A DNA stretch of 64,000 nucleotides. It comes from Bolinopsis microptera. Lineage: Eukaryota > Ctenophora > Tentaculata > Lobata > Bolinopsidae. Each line of letters opens with the position of its first letter. Positions within the stretch are counted from its first letter, which is position 1. Below the pieces are notes generated by a model. That model ran no database searches. It was not told the origin of the DNA and saw only the letters and a list, made by a program, of their open reading frames with translations. This document shows, in pieces, positions 57,701 to 63,791 of the stretch. Both the position numbers and the translations under genes were made by a program. Location of the stretch: contig NC_087083.1 of assembly GCF_026151205.1 (NCBI RefSeq), positions 11,034,944 through 11,098,943 of the forward strand, read 5' to 3'.

Positions 57701-60700
57701 GGCCGCATTCTTTGTTGGCACCGCAATCATTTCCTATTCTAACATACATAGCATAATAACATTGAACATAGGTAAGCAAGCAACACCACGATTTTCTCGT
57801 AAAATCGGTAATATTTCTGTATTTAATGTAGAGCCGGGCGCTAGATCACAGATATCCCTAGATATGCACGATCTTTGATCCATCTAGGGTCGCCCCTGAA
57901 ATTGGAGATACTCTCTCTAAGGCATGCTACCATCTTATTTCACAATTGCCTGTAGGGAGGTACCCCAAAAATTACCTTTTTAACTAACAGTTGCACTGCC
58001 ACCAGACAGGAGGGTGTAAAATGCAGCTCTGATTTGAAGAAATCAATATGACTGAAGACTCTTATAAAGCTAATTTGTAGCGATTGTATCGGCAATCTGT
58101 TCAGCCGACAACCACTACATTTATTGATTACGAGCTGTGCTTGTAATCGATAAAGGATTCCAATGTTGTAGTGTCAGAGTCAGTAAATTAACGCATGCTA
58201 CCCTAAATTAACGCATGCTACCGGCCCTGTACCCCAATACACACGATGTCCTCAGACCTCATCATTGATTCTCCAGTAAATTTAACGACATTACTTCGGA
58301 GTATTCCAACAGCCACATTGTTACACACGTGCAACCAGCCAATTGTAGGTAGCCGAAGGATTAATTTTGGCCAGTGACGGTTAAACTTAAAGTAGTGTGT
58401 ACCGTACTTCGCCCGAGACTGCTGCAATGTGCAGCTCCTCATTTAACCCTCACTTCCGATTTCCCGAGTATTCGGCTGATAGAAATGTTCCCTTTGTCTA
58501 TAAGTATAACCACGATCCAATAAACAATAAATGAAAGCAAAAACTATATTCATCACTTATTTATCGCCATTTAAAAGTTTATAATATTTGACCCTATGTT
58601 CTCCAGTCCTAATATATAATATAACCGGCCCGTATAATATAACCCGTAAAGAGCGAGTAGTGCGACCGACGTAAGCCTTTCCACAGACACTACATTGGGA
58701 AATAACAAATAAATGATGTTGTAACTCTATAAGCAGTAGAAGTTTCCACTTTCCAAGGGAAGCTTTAAGTTCACAACATTTGCATCGTGGCACATTGCAT
58801 TCGCTGGTTCATGGTTGGGCCATGTTTAGCTCCTAAAGCAAGTAAAGTTCTTTCAATTTGACGAGGCGAGATTTTAACAACATAACTCGCAGGACTGCTG
58901 TATTTAGCACACGCGCGACTGTAATGATATGAAAAATGAGCCGTCCACTCATGCCTATATATAGTCATCGTGTCCATAGATACGTGAAGCGACGCGTATC
59001 CATAGATACGTGTAGTGACGCGCAAGTTATTCTATTATGAATTCATTTTGTTCGGCGCGCGGCGTAAGAATTTATTTTGACCATATAAATGTTCATAACT
59101 GTTTATGAGAACCTGCGCTGAGTTTTTTGAGAAGGGCGACATTCGATTGAGCATTTTTGCTATCCAATGGTATAAAATGTAGCACCAGCGCAATTATCGC
59201 TCAATAATCTTATTTCTACGCGCAGCTCTCAGCGGGAAAAAATGGATTTAAAAATCATTTGCTGAAATTTAAAAAACGTCAAAAAAATTGAAAAAATTCG
59301 GATTTTTGATGGTTTTGAATGCCGTCGAGCGTTCATATTAATGTCCGTTCATAATTATGTCCGTTCATGTAATGTCCGTCCAAATAAGGTCCGATAAGGT
59401 AGTAGTTAAAACAGATTTCGTAATTTATTTCAAAATGTGTGCCTTTTTCAGCGTAAGATTACATTTTTTTTATTCTTAACCAAAATAAAATGTTTAAGTC
59501 ATTTGATTCACTCATTTTTATGCTATATCCCAGTAATGCAATTATAGCAATGGTATCTCTAAATTCTAATAATGAACGATCCTAATTTTATACAAAATCC
59601 TTGATTCATTGAAATGTTCATTAAAGCAGATATTGGTGTGATTGAACGGTGAACCTTCAAAAAAATAACCGATCAGTTTTGAATTGCATATATTTTTTAT
59701 ATCCAACCATTTTGTCAAGAAATTATGTAAATCAGATGTTTTTTAATGTGTCAAATCCTCTATTTCTTATAAAAAACTTATATATATTTGAATATCTCAG
59801 AAAATTGAATTTAAGAATATATGCGGAATCCGAAAAATATGCAAATTAGGAATGTTTTTCACTGCACTGTAAATCACAAATTAATAAACGAATAATTAAT
59901 AATTAATAAACTTATATTTAATAAACTAAAATATATTTGACGTCTTCATACCTCGTGGATGGACCAGGTGCAGAGTCCAATGTACTGACTGTAAACATAT
60001 CTGGCTCCTTTAAAGAATGGCACAATGGAAACAAGTATCGGTAGGATCCACATGACTATCATGTATCGGGATACTAAGGTTCCTTGGACCAGTCTCTTGA
60101 AGTGCATTGGTCGGGTTATTGCCAGCAGCCGGATCAAACTCAGCCCTATTGGGGAATATTGATTTGTAAAATTATCAAGACATAATAAAAAAGATACCGG
60201 CATAAACATCATAAAATATTATGAATGATTTATGTCGACATTAGTTCGGGAAACATTATCATTTATCACCATTGGATTCATTATAGTTATTATGATGCAT
60301 TGTAGGTATTGATGATTGTAGATATTGATACATTGTAGATATTGATGCACTGTAGATATTGATGCATTGTAGTTATTATGATGCATTGTAGATATTGATG
60401 CATTGTAGATATTGATGCATTGTAGTTATTATGATGCATTGTAGATATTGATGCATTGAAGTTATTGATGCATTGTAGTTATTATGATGCATTGTAGATA
60501 TTGATGCATTGTAGAATTTGATGCATTGTAGATATTGATGCATTGTAGATATTGATGCATTGTAGATATTGATGCATTGTAGAAATTGATGCATTGTTAA
60601 TATTGATGCATTGTAAATATTGATGCATTGTACATATTGATGCATTGTAGTTATTGATGCATTGTAGATATTGATGCATTGTAGATATTGATGCATTGTA

Positions 60701-62627
60701 GATATTGATGTATTGTAAATATTGATGCATTGTACATATTGATGCATTGTAGATATTGATGCATTGTAGATATTGATGCATTGTAGATATTGATGCATTG
60801 TAGATATTGATGCATTGTAGTTATTATGATGCATTGTAGTTATTATGATGCATTGTAGTTATTATGATGCATTGTAGTTATTTTTGCATTTTAGTTATTA
60901 TGATGCATTCCTTGGAAGTCATTTTAGTGATGACGATCCGATGGATACACCGGTTCCCGGGTTCCAATTATGATACCTCAGATTCACTGGTTGACCAAAT
61001 ACTCGGCTCCACTTTAAATGGTGGTTAATGACGCCAATGTTTAAATGCAGATTCCATGACTGTATAATTTCGAAGTTCACAAATTTAAATTTCTCTAGAA
61101 ATTGTTAGTTTCGAAGCATTGATCCTTCATCAATTAAACCAAATTTAAACAGTTTTAAAACTGACAGATTTAACTCAACATCAAACTCTTACCTGCGATA
61201 GAGAGAACAACATGTCTGAGAGTGACGTTAAACACGAATCCAGTGACATTGCATGCAATTTCAGATAACCATCCTGACCCCATGTATCTATAGTTCATCG
61301 ATGGTAAATACGTCAAAAAATCGCCTGTAAATACGCCGTATTCAAAAATTCTAAGAAATACGTGAAATACGGCAAAATTTGGCGCTTAAATTCTTTGATG
61401 GTAAAATTTTTCAAAATACGCGCGTATCTCTTTCGAAATACGTGATTACAGATTAGTGATATTTGCGCGTGCGTCGCTGGCCCAGTGGTATATTAATATA
61501 GCAATACTGACAGTCGTTTTGGAGACTTCACGGTGCTCGAATGAAAACGCTGCAGCGACTTGCTATTCTTATGCTGAACCAACCAATCAGTCAGTCTGCT
61601 GCAGAGCAGAGCTTCTCAGGTTATAAAGCAGTTATGCCTCCCTCGAGGAATAGACTTTCAACCGAGACCCAGTTCCAGTGCATTTTTATCTATTACAATA
61701 TTCGCAGACTAAGATCACAAGTCTCTCTTGCTTGAATTTTGAAACCGGTTACCGGATTAACACGGACTTCCCAGTGGCATAAGTTTAAAAAGTGACTAGG
61801 AATCCAGCCTGGAAAGAAAGAACGGCTATAATAAACTTTTAAAACGGCTATAATAAATTTTTCGGCCGGATGACGATTTCATTTCACCTTGCTAGTTATA
61901 TTACAGAGGTATTTTTAGTTATTCATTAGTTATTCATAATTGCCAAAAAGTATGGGAAAAATTATCCTATCCGAGTCACGAACTCGCAATCTGCTGATTT
62001 GGAGCTAGCGTATTAACCAATTAGGCCACGATTCCATATGCTGTGATGTAATATTTATATATCGATCTTCGCGCGTTACTGCAACTTAATTTGAAATACG
62101 TAATTTATCATCGGGAAATACGTATGCGTAGTACCTACGCGTAGTCTCCCCAAAACGCATTTACCATCCTTGCTATAGTTAGCTACGCTCACCAACGAGG
62201 CAATCATTGGGAATATTGTGTAGAGGAAATCGCTGACAGAGGTGCTGAAAGTGTAAAAATCAGGTTTCGGTTCTTAAATTTTCCTTTTTTATTCAAATCT
62301 CTGCAATCTCGATATGTTTAAAAGAAAAAAATTCGATATCTATGGCCCTGTTTTAATTTTGGAAGATTTAAATAGTTAACACATATAGATTGCAGCGGAA
62401 TCAAGCAGAAGAATTGCCAGTGAGCCATATAAAATTGTACCTATCCGGACGTTCACTTACTTGAATACGATTCTGAGAGACGGGTTCATGAAATGAGCCG
62501 GCTTCCACTCTCTCCAAATGTTTCTCAAAGTGTAAATATTTAAACACATTGATAGGATAATCAAAACAGCCAGTACCGCACTGATACAAACGTCACCTCG
62601 CCTCCTGAAAATTTCCGCCACGTTCAT
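36596..62627 (-). CDS. Class A (rhodopsin-like) GPCR gene, six exons, transposon-expanded
   Basis: Exons on the minus strand: 62,627-62,461; 62,244-62,173 plus 61,289-61,193 (one exon split by a hAT element); 60,145-59,952; 40,320-40,171; 39,669-39,466; 36,747-36,596. The ATG exon carries TM1 and the last carries TM7 and a short basic tail, about 345 residues in all, normal for the class. Canonical marks: Asn in TM1 (CLNIYTL), SDFL in TM2, Cys at the top of TM3, Trp and Pro in TM4, ECL2 Cys, Pro in TM5, FLLCYLPYW in TM6 and NPLIF in TM7. The DRY motif is replaced by I-R-L. Junctions 1-5 agree in phase; the last (39,466 to 36,747) does not close, so a small exon is missing, the donor is elsewhere, or the gene is broken. 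A G-protein-coupled receptor at the plasma membrane; the ligand cannot be told. Introns are 216, 1,047, 19,631, 501 and 2,718 bp. Confidence 0.75.
37322..38335. repeat. Inverted repeat pair, about 90-bp arms, around a Cys-rich frame
   Basis: 37,335-37,418 (GTTTTCCGCAAATAAGTCAC ... AGCAGTGTGTTTAGAAAACA) equals the complement of 38,235-38,320 with few differences. A third, diverged copy in the orientation of the right arm is at 37,935-38,015. The pair lies in GPCR intron 5 and may be the TIRs of a small element. Confidence 0.75.
37460..37719 (+). pseudogene. Cys-rich C-terminal domain fragment
   Basis: The frame reads FGKFYTSYHKAKWKMNNGAH, APKKLLIQNISCNCLKSGCG and NTCSCRKAGIHSGSTCLKCQ, ending NNCTNVPAEDS. 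The C-x-C...C-G-x-x-C-x-C-R-K...C-x2-C...C pattern after AP-x-x-LL is a tail seen at the C-terminus of many invertebrate repeat-borne proteins of unknown function. A stop closes the frame upstream at about 37,455. Probably the 3' end of a transposon-borne gene of which nothing else is readable. Confidence 0.5.
37720..39411. other. No gene seen (GPCR intron 5)
   Basis: AT-rich, with TTAATTAATTAA runs at 37,880 and 38,175. A tandem-like TTTGAGTCTGGCGA/TTTGAGTCCGGTAA motif spaced about 30 bp lies at 38,878-38,975. Confidence 0.5.
39466..39669 (-). CDS. GPCR exon 5 (ICL3, TM6, ECL3)
   Basis: Acceptor TTTTAAAACAG|G, phase 0. Reads a hydrophilic loop (RIIHQSRQEKTDVMRRSKW), then TM6 LTVMTAFLLCYLPYWLIMIE, where Tyr replaces the usual Trp of the CWxP motif. 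The lower end is uncertain: GAG|GTTATT at 39,466 is the only reasonable donor, but its phase (0) does not match exon 6. Without splicing, the frame runs to a stop before 39,412. Confidence 0.8.
40171..40320 (-). CDS. GPCR exon 4 (TM5, ICL3 start)
   Basis: Acceptor TATCATCTCAG|C with a pyrimidine-rich tract upstream; donor AAG|GTACAAAT; phase 0 at both sides. Reads LLPDGKLIVWGHVFMVIIPL, MIPGALILALYFAIVVEMIK and a basic end (LRHKRDHSKK). TM5 Pro is present. The LINE insertion begins only about 110 bp upstream of the acceptor. Confidence 0.85.
40440..42455 (+). CDS. LINE reverse transcriptase, endonuclease lost
   Basis: 671 open codons from just after a TGA; the first codon is TTG and the first ATG in frame is at 40,515. 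RT motifs are intact: KIIPLYKNKGSISDISNYRPI, SMLPVFAKIFEKL, NQFGFRSKHST, IFIDFSKAFDTV (A), GIPQGSVLGPLLFIIFINDL (B), FILFADDLNLF (C), CKFLGVIIN. The C-terminus runs through VYISLVQPYLMYCIPLWG to a stop after SNVSIS. This belongs to the Jockey/CR1-like superclade. The APE endonuclease expected upstream is absent because of 5' truncation, so it could not insert on its own. The open frame and low divergence imply a fairly recent insertion. Confidence 0.9.
   Translation: MISDWISIGVAKSSDTKNKLYDIWVMNKTRVNWNKYVDYKRVFDAIRSKEKFEYFDKCFKANQHDLKKTWKLINGLLGRKRSNRLLVFPNQDAAHNFNYYFVNIANDLLLKTYGENANADLTDFNKYMPERNISELSDINFSSEEINNIISKLNNSKGTYYSPRVLKLLATTISPLLADIFNKCANEGYFPKELKAAKIIPLYKNKGSISDISNYRPISMLPVFAKIFEKLIHKNVSDFFNKHNLFCDNQFGFRSKHSTFHALVSAVENLHDAIDNKNFTLGIFIDFSKAFDTVRHNILLEKLENYGIRGNVIKLLNSYLSDRVQYVSYGGFESCLLKITCGIPQGSVLGPLLFIIFINDLANICELAKFILFADDLNLFLQNKDRNLLYKNANEVLSKIHEYCCLNRLIINFEKCCFMEFGNSKVPKNQKFVGILNNQFNQVNKCKFLGVIINSNLTWNDHITNVITQVSKSCGSLYSISSIVPAKVLRQVYISLVQPYLMYCIPLWGAVFHHPLLQKLFVLQKKCIRIVSRKTIKIDHKFQNTKPMFFRLKLLTLFNLFTYFTGCIAMRLLKEQIPIDVYRRFSKSSRSCRLLYPKFSMSKTKNSNFVFNASKILNYLLDHDVPYHILSISLFKKRFKNHLLHIQNLGLNGDHGWLPCNHDIFSNVSIS
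42721..42737 (+). other. Hairpin in LINE 3' UTR
   Basis: AGCGGTG-AGA-CACCGCT, 7-bp stem and 3-nt loop, in the 3' UTR of the truncated LINE. In several LINEs a 3' stem-loop is what the RT recognises; here that is only suggested by position. Confidence 0.5.
43325..43815 (+). pseudogene. Pogo/Tigger-like DDE transposase remnant
   Basis: The core is VPANMTNLFQPLDITVNRVSK (43,490-43,550), the widely conserved strand around the last catalytic region of pogo-like DDE_1 transposases. Upstream is LPEAQKTLLVYDIFKGHLA and downstream are pieces such as GFHIKLEITDALSMDY. The pieces are in different frames. The DNA-binding region and earlier catalytic Asp residues are not found. It lies 160 bp inside the TIR at 43,161, the expected place for the transposase of a TA-targeting element. 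Confidence 0.7.
43830..47354. other. No gene seen (inside GPCR intron 3)
   Basis: AT-rich, about 3.5 kb. Near-palindromes such as CACTGCGCGTGCAGTG (43,995) occur. Minus-strand frames at 44,232-44,426 and 44,928-45,161 have no recognisable domain. A poly-C tract lies at 47,187-47,203. Confidence 0.45.
47365..49182. mobile_element. Long-TIR element, about 585-bp arms
   Basis: The left arm (47,365 to about 47,950) and right arm (about 48,610 to 49,182) are reverse complements with scattered differences. The ends read GGCGGTTCACAAAACCACTT. Inner landmarks are CCTGCAGGAA...CGCTT/AAGCGC and AACACTGTTAGTTTTAAAA. The 660-bp centre has three imperfect 60-bp repeats (TGATTACTTCATAGCTCGTC). A 69-residue minus-strand frame is not recognised. 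Foldback or MULE-like architecture without transposase. Confidence 0.88.
49370..49990. repeat. Diverged satellite units, direct then inverted
   Basis: 49,370-49,490 resembles a direct unit and 49,520-49,870 an inverted unit of the 326-bp satellite. The edge of the inverted unit has an ATGAATTCC triplication. Confidence 0.75.
50051..53000 (+). repeat. 326-bp satellite, nine direct units
   Basis: Anchor GTCCGATTTGG occurs at 50,051, 50,376, 50,702, 51,028, 51,354, 51,680, 52,006, 52,332, 52,658 and 52,984, a 326-bp period with one 325-bp unit. Units are nearly identical. Each carries a GTTCAT-GGA-ATGAAC inverted motif followed by more ATGAAC copies. Identical 85-aa frames recur in every unit, but 326 is not a multiple of three and frames open on both strands overlap, so coding is unlikely. 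Confidence 0.97.
53097..53926 (-). mobile_element. Mariner-like MITE, copy 2, homopolymer ends
   Basis: Reverse-orientation relative of 31,908-32,696: GTCAGTACCCATACGTTGG at the left, complement of CCAACGTATGGGTACTGACT at the right, and internal GGTGACGGAATCCTCGAACA. The CAGGGTGGGC end has become a G run (53,099-53,106) at the left and a long C run at the right, with no TA there. It lies between the direct and inverted satellite arrays. Confidence 0.8.
53935..54810 (-). repeat. 326-bp satellite, about 2.6 inverted units
   Basis: Complement of the satellite unit; anchors CGGACACAAATGTTTCC at 54,124, 54,455 and 54,780. The last unit is more diverged. Confidence 0.92.
54811..55400. other. No gene; CG-rich pocket
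   Basis: 54,880-54,920 has a (CG)n run (ACGCGCGCGCGCGGCGAG). Otherwise AT-rich with no supported coding region. Confidence 0.45.
55401..56190 (+). pseudogene. MULE transposase fragment, one nonsense codon
   Basis: The frame 55,422-56,042 reads the MULE transposase core: LPLAFGLLPGKRQEHYTNLL, TALCDNEARLRNSVTAVWPG (catalytic Asp/Glu region), LRGCYFHFKQALWRN and LPRSLNLTEG. A TGA (56,040-56,042) replaces the expected Trp, and the same frame goes on HNGFRSLVQCSNPTIWKFLE. The N-terminal FLYWCH region is missing. The 3' part runs into an unrelated LINE fragment near 56,190. It is distinct in sequence from the MULE remnant at 23.3-24.0 kb. Confidence 0.85.
56191..56735 (+). pseudogene. LINE RT C-terminus (CR1/L2-like)
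   Basis: Reads LYKSLIRSRVEYCWPLWNQN, IESIQR, a stop, FTRRILGLRD, then LKELKLTSLHRRRERYTIIH, LWKVLQGICPN and FAVRAGRLWNVLPK to a stop at 56,734. This is the thumb and C-terminal end typical of CR1/L2-type RTs, without motifs A-C. It contains a stop and a small frameshift near 56,325. It sits between two MULE fragments. Confidence 0.85.
56740..57031 (+). pseudogene. MULE transposase C-terminal fragment
   Basis: Reads EFNIAEGLLHGLYCTQCYPF, then after a one-base shift LTIWKFLDCLKAGQDITYVK and GAAKWILSMTRDCRLLT, stop. It parallels the end of the fragment at 55.4-56.2 kb (HNGF...NPTIWKFLEALKLEQ) but is not identical, so it is a different copy or the displaced end of the same gene. Confidence 0.75.
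57285..57456 (-). repeat. tRNA-derived SINE
   Basis: The minus strand starts GGCTGGGTGGCCTAGTGGTT, a good pol III A box, with the B box GGGTTAGAATCCC about 50 nt downstream. The body (57,285-57,365) resembles 58,433-58,525 (CTCCTCATTTAACCCTC...TTCGGCT.AT). No intact acceptor stem, so a SINE rather than a tRNA gene. Confidence 0.7.
57457..58556. other. No gene seen
   Basis: Open frames at 57,648-57,878 (plus) and 58,218-58,442 (minus) have no recognisable domain. CGCATGCTACC is repeated at 58,191 and 58,210. Confidence 0.45.
58557..58793 (-). pseudogene. Possible Penelope-like GIY-YIG fragment
   Basis: The minus-strand frame reads LQHHLFVISQCSVCGKAYVG and RTTRSLRV, ending TGEHRVKYYKLLNGDK. 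Penelope-like and related GIY-YIG endonucleases carry C-x2-C-G-x-x-YVG-x-T followed by an R and a nearby H, which fits in order. The fragment is short and without RT motifs, so the call rests on this one signature. Confidence 0.45.
59952..60145 (-). CDS. GPCR exon 3 (TM3 end, TM4, ECL2)
   Basis: Acceptor CCCCAATAG|GG, donor GAG|GTATGAAG, phase 0 at the end. Reads LSLIRLLAITRPMHFKRL, where family members have D/E-R-Y before the LAITRP block and this protein has I-R-L. TM4 follows (YMIVMWILPILVSIVPFF), then ECL2 with the disulphide Cys (YIGLCTWSIHE). Confidence 0.88.
60270..60905 (-). repeat. 17-bp minisatellite in GPCR intron 2
   Basis: About 35 units close to TGATGCATTGTAGATAT on the plus strand, with an ATTATGATGCA variant. 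Open minus-strand frames repeating (HQYLQCINIYNAS) are a repeat artefact. Confidence 0.95.
61193..61289 (-). CDS. GPCR exon 2, 3' part (ECL1, TM3 start)
   Basis: Reads RYMGSGWLSEIACNVTGFVF and on to RHVVLSIAG; the Cys is the conserved TM3 disulphide partner. The donor is GCAG|GTAAGAG, phase 1. It joins in frame to 62,173 once the hAT element and one duplication are removed. Confidence 0.85.
61541..61735 (+). pseudogene. hAT transposase C-terminal dimerisation domain
   Basis: 64 residues: LAILMLNQPISQSAAEQSFS then MPPSRNRLSTETQF and IYYNIRRL. This is the hAT-family dimerisation signature (A-E-x-S-F-S...RNRLS). The N-terminal zinc-finger/BED region and the RNase-H-like catalytic core are missing. 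It cannot transpose itself. Confidence 0.85.
61973..62048 (-). ncRNA. tRNA-like / SINE head inside the hAT element
   Basis: The minus strand reads an A-box-like TGGCCTAATTGGTTAATACG followed by a B-box-like GCGAGTTCGTGACTCG with a T-arm stem (CGAG/CTCG). Acceptor-stem pairing is poor, so a tRNA-derived SINE or tRNA pseudogene is likelier than a working tRNA. Confidence 0.5.
62173..62244 (-). CDS. GPCR exon 2, 5' part (TM2)
   Basis: Acceptor TTTACACTTTCAG|C, completing the split Asn codon from exon 1. Reads TSVSDFLYTIFPMIASLVSV, the TM2 helix with its SD pair, then ANY and the AACTATAG target duplication of the hAT element. Confidence 0.85.
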
Positions 62628-62974
62628 TGCTTCCTAAGATATGAGATGATTGTCAAACGTATAATAATTAAACTTCGAAACACTCAATCAGTAAAATGAA
62701 TGATATGGATTATGACATTTTGCTGAAAGTGCAGTTTACTCTTAATCGAAGTTTGTATAGTAGCGGTTCAGTACCATGATGAGCTCGGTCCAGTGCACGC
62801 TCTTTTTTGCCAAATCCTTTGATCCTTTGCCTCAAAATAAATTCATAAAATGAGAAATAAAAGTTTAGGCAAAATATGGCAATCAAATATTAAAAAGGAC
62901 GAAAATTAATGCATTTATTATAAGCTGCAACAAGACGAGCTCTTTTAGTAATGTAAAATAAAATATTTTTAATT
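62181..62974. other. Outside GPCR exons: intron 1 and upstream DNA, no other gene seen
   Basis: Intron 1 (62,245-62,460) and the 5' flank (62,628-62,974) show no other gene. No clear TATA box or initiator can be called. Confidence 0.4.
62461..62627 (-). CDS. GPCR exon 1 (start, TM1)
   Basis: ATG at 62,627-62,625, then 12 residues and a hydrophobic helix (VCISAVLAVLIILSMCLN) ending in the conserved TM1 Asn. Basic loop 1 follows (RNIWREWK), then MNPSLRIVF. The donor is a perfect AA|GTAAGTG, phase 2. An AG (TATCTTAG) 7 nt upstream of the ATG leaves room for an earlier exon. Confidence 0.8.
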
Positions 62975-63740
62975 TTACCAAAACCCATAATCATGTGTTT
63001 ATGACGTCAAATAAATTTTTTATACAATGTAAACTAAAGTGTAAACAATTATTTGCAAGACCTGTGGTCGGAAATGGCTGTATCTTTTATACTTTTGAAT
63101 CTATGGACACTTAAATACAGGCTACAATTGACTGGCAAAGCGTCTATCCCTGAATATATATGTATATCTGTATGTATATGTCCCGACAATCTGTCGTAAA
63201 ACAGGGGTTCTAGAAAACCCATTTCCCGATGCTCCTGAAACCTGAAACTTTTTTTGCAGTCAATTTGGTCAACGTTTAGACGCCCTGAAAAATTTCAGAT
63301 CTCTAACTCAATTTTAACATGGTTTTTAGGGCACCTGAATATGGCGATTTTGGGTTTTTTACCGAATTTCGTATAACAGTGCTGGCGAGTATTTTATGCA
63401 AATTTCTTAAAAATCTGAACATAACTATTTTTTATTCCTGTCATCTTTGACATCAAATTAGAATGTTTTGAACTAAAAATAAATCTGCTGAACGACTTCC
63501 GATGAGTCTTAATGCCTGGAAAACTCCTGCCGGAGGCGGCGGCCTTCGGCCGCCGCCTCCGGCCGGAGTGCACGCTTTGCGTGCACAAAAGAGGCTTGTA
63601 ACGTGTACCAAAGGGGGTATAATAGTAAAAGGGGTATAATAGTAAAGGGGGTATAATAGTAAAGGGGGTATAATAGTAAATGGGGAACATAGTATACCCA
63701 CAATAAATGCAACGGTCGTGCTTGCCAGCACTGTGATAAT
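62975..63740 (+). repeat. Dispersed repeat family R1, copy 3
   Basis: Matches 26,757-27,560, including the GTCAATTTGGTCAACG and TTTCAGATCTCTAACTCAAT blocks and the closing CGTGCTTGCCAGCACTGTGAT. It carries four GGGGGTATAATAGTAAA units (63,611-63,686) and a GC-rich palindrome insertion absent from copy 1. Confidence 0.85.
63529..63586. repeat. Two adjacent short-loop GC hairpins
   Basis: Hairpin 1: 16-bp stem, loop TTC (63,529-63,544 with 63,548-63,563; core GGAGGCGGCGGCC). Hairpin 2: 8-bp stem, loop TTT (63,568-63,575 with 63,579-63,586; GTGCACGC). They lie in repeat R1 copy 3 and are absent from the equivalent place in copy 1. Confidence 0.92.
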
Positions 63741-63791
63741 AGTTTTAAAAGGTTTTTAAAGGTTAAACTAAGTTTTTTTTAGATTGACCGT

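Larger units (their letters stand above)
43161..59399. mobile_element. 16.2-kb nested block with 38-bp TIRs and TA flanks
   Basis: 43,161 onward (CCTTATCGGACCTTATTTGG, then ACGGACATTAC) equals the complement of the sequence ending at 59,399, with one mismatch in about 38 bp. TA stands outside each end (43,159-43,160; 59,400-59,401). Subterminal units of the form AATGTCCGTTCAA recur 4-5 times at both ends. A pogo-like transposase remnant sits just inside the left end. Either one pogo-like element stuffed with later insertions, or two separate ends of one family. Confidence 0.6.
61298..62172 (+). mobile_element. hAT transposon in the GPCR coding exon, 875 bp
   Basis: Perfect 8-bp target duplications CTATAGTT at 61,290-61,297 and 62,173-62,180. 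The 17-bp ends, CATCGATGGTAAATACG and the complement CAAGGATGGTAAATGCG, agree at 14 positions. Subterminal AAATACG motifs recur near both ends, as in hAT elements where transposase binds. Inside is only the C-terminal dimerisation domain (61,541-61,735) and a tRNA-like segment. Non-autonomous, internally deleted. Removing the element and one duplication restores an uninterrupted receptor frame. Confidence 0.9.

Noticed and set aside
43161-59399. Polinton/Maverick, suggested by the 16-kb size with TIRs
   Set aside because: No polymerase B, integrase, capsid or packaging genes; TA flanks and a pogo-like transposase fit a Tc/mariner-type element filled with insertions.
60376-60834. 152-aa frame rich in HQYLQCINIYNAS
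   Set aside because: Minisatellite inside a receptor intron.
61470-61500. tRNA-like A box (GCTGGCCCAGTGGTATATT)
   Set aside because: No B box or stems at the right distance.
63394-63731. Minus-strand frames rich in YYYTPF
   Set aside because: Created by the GGGGGTATAATAGTAAA array and GC hairpin in repeat R1.
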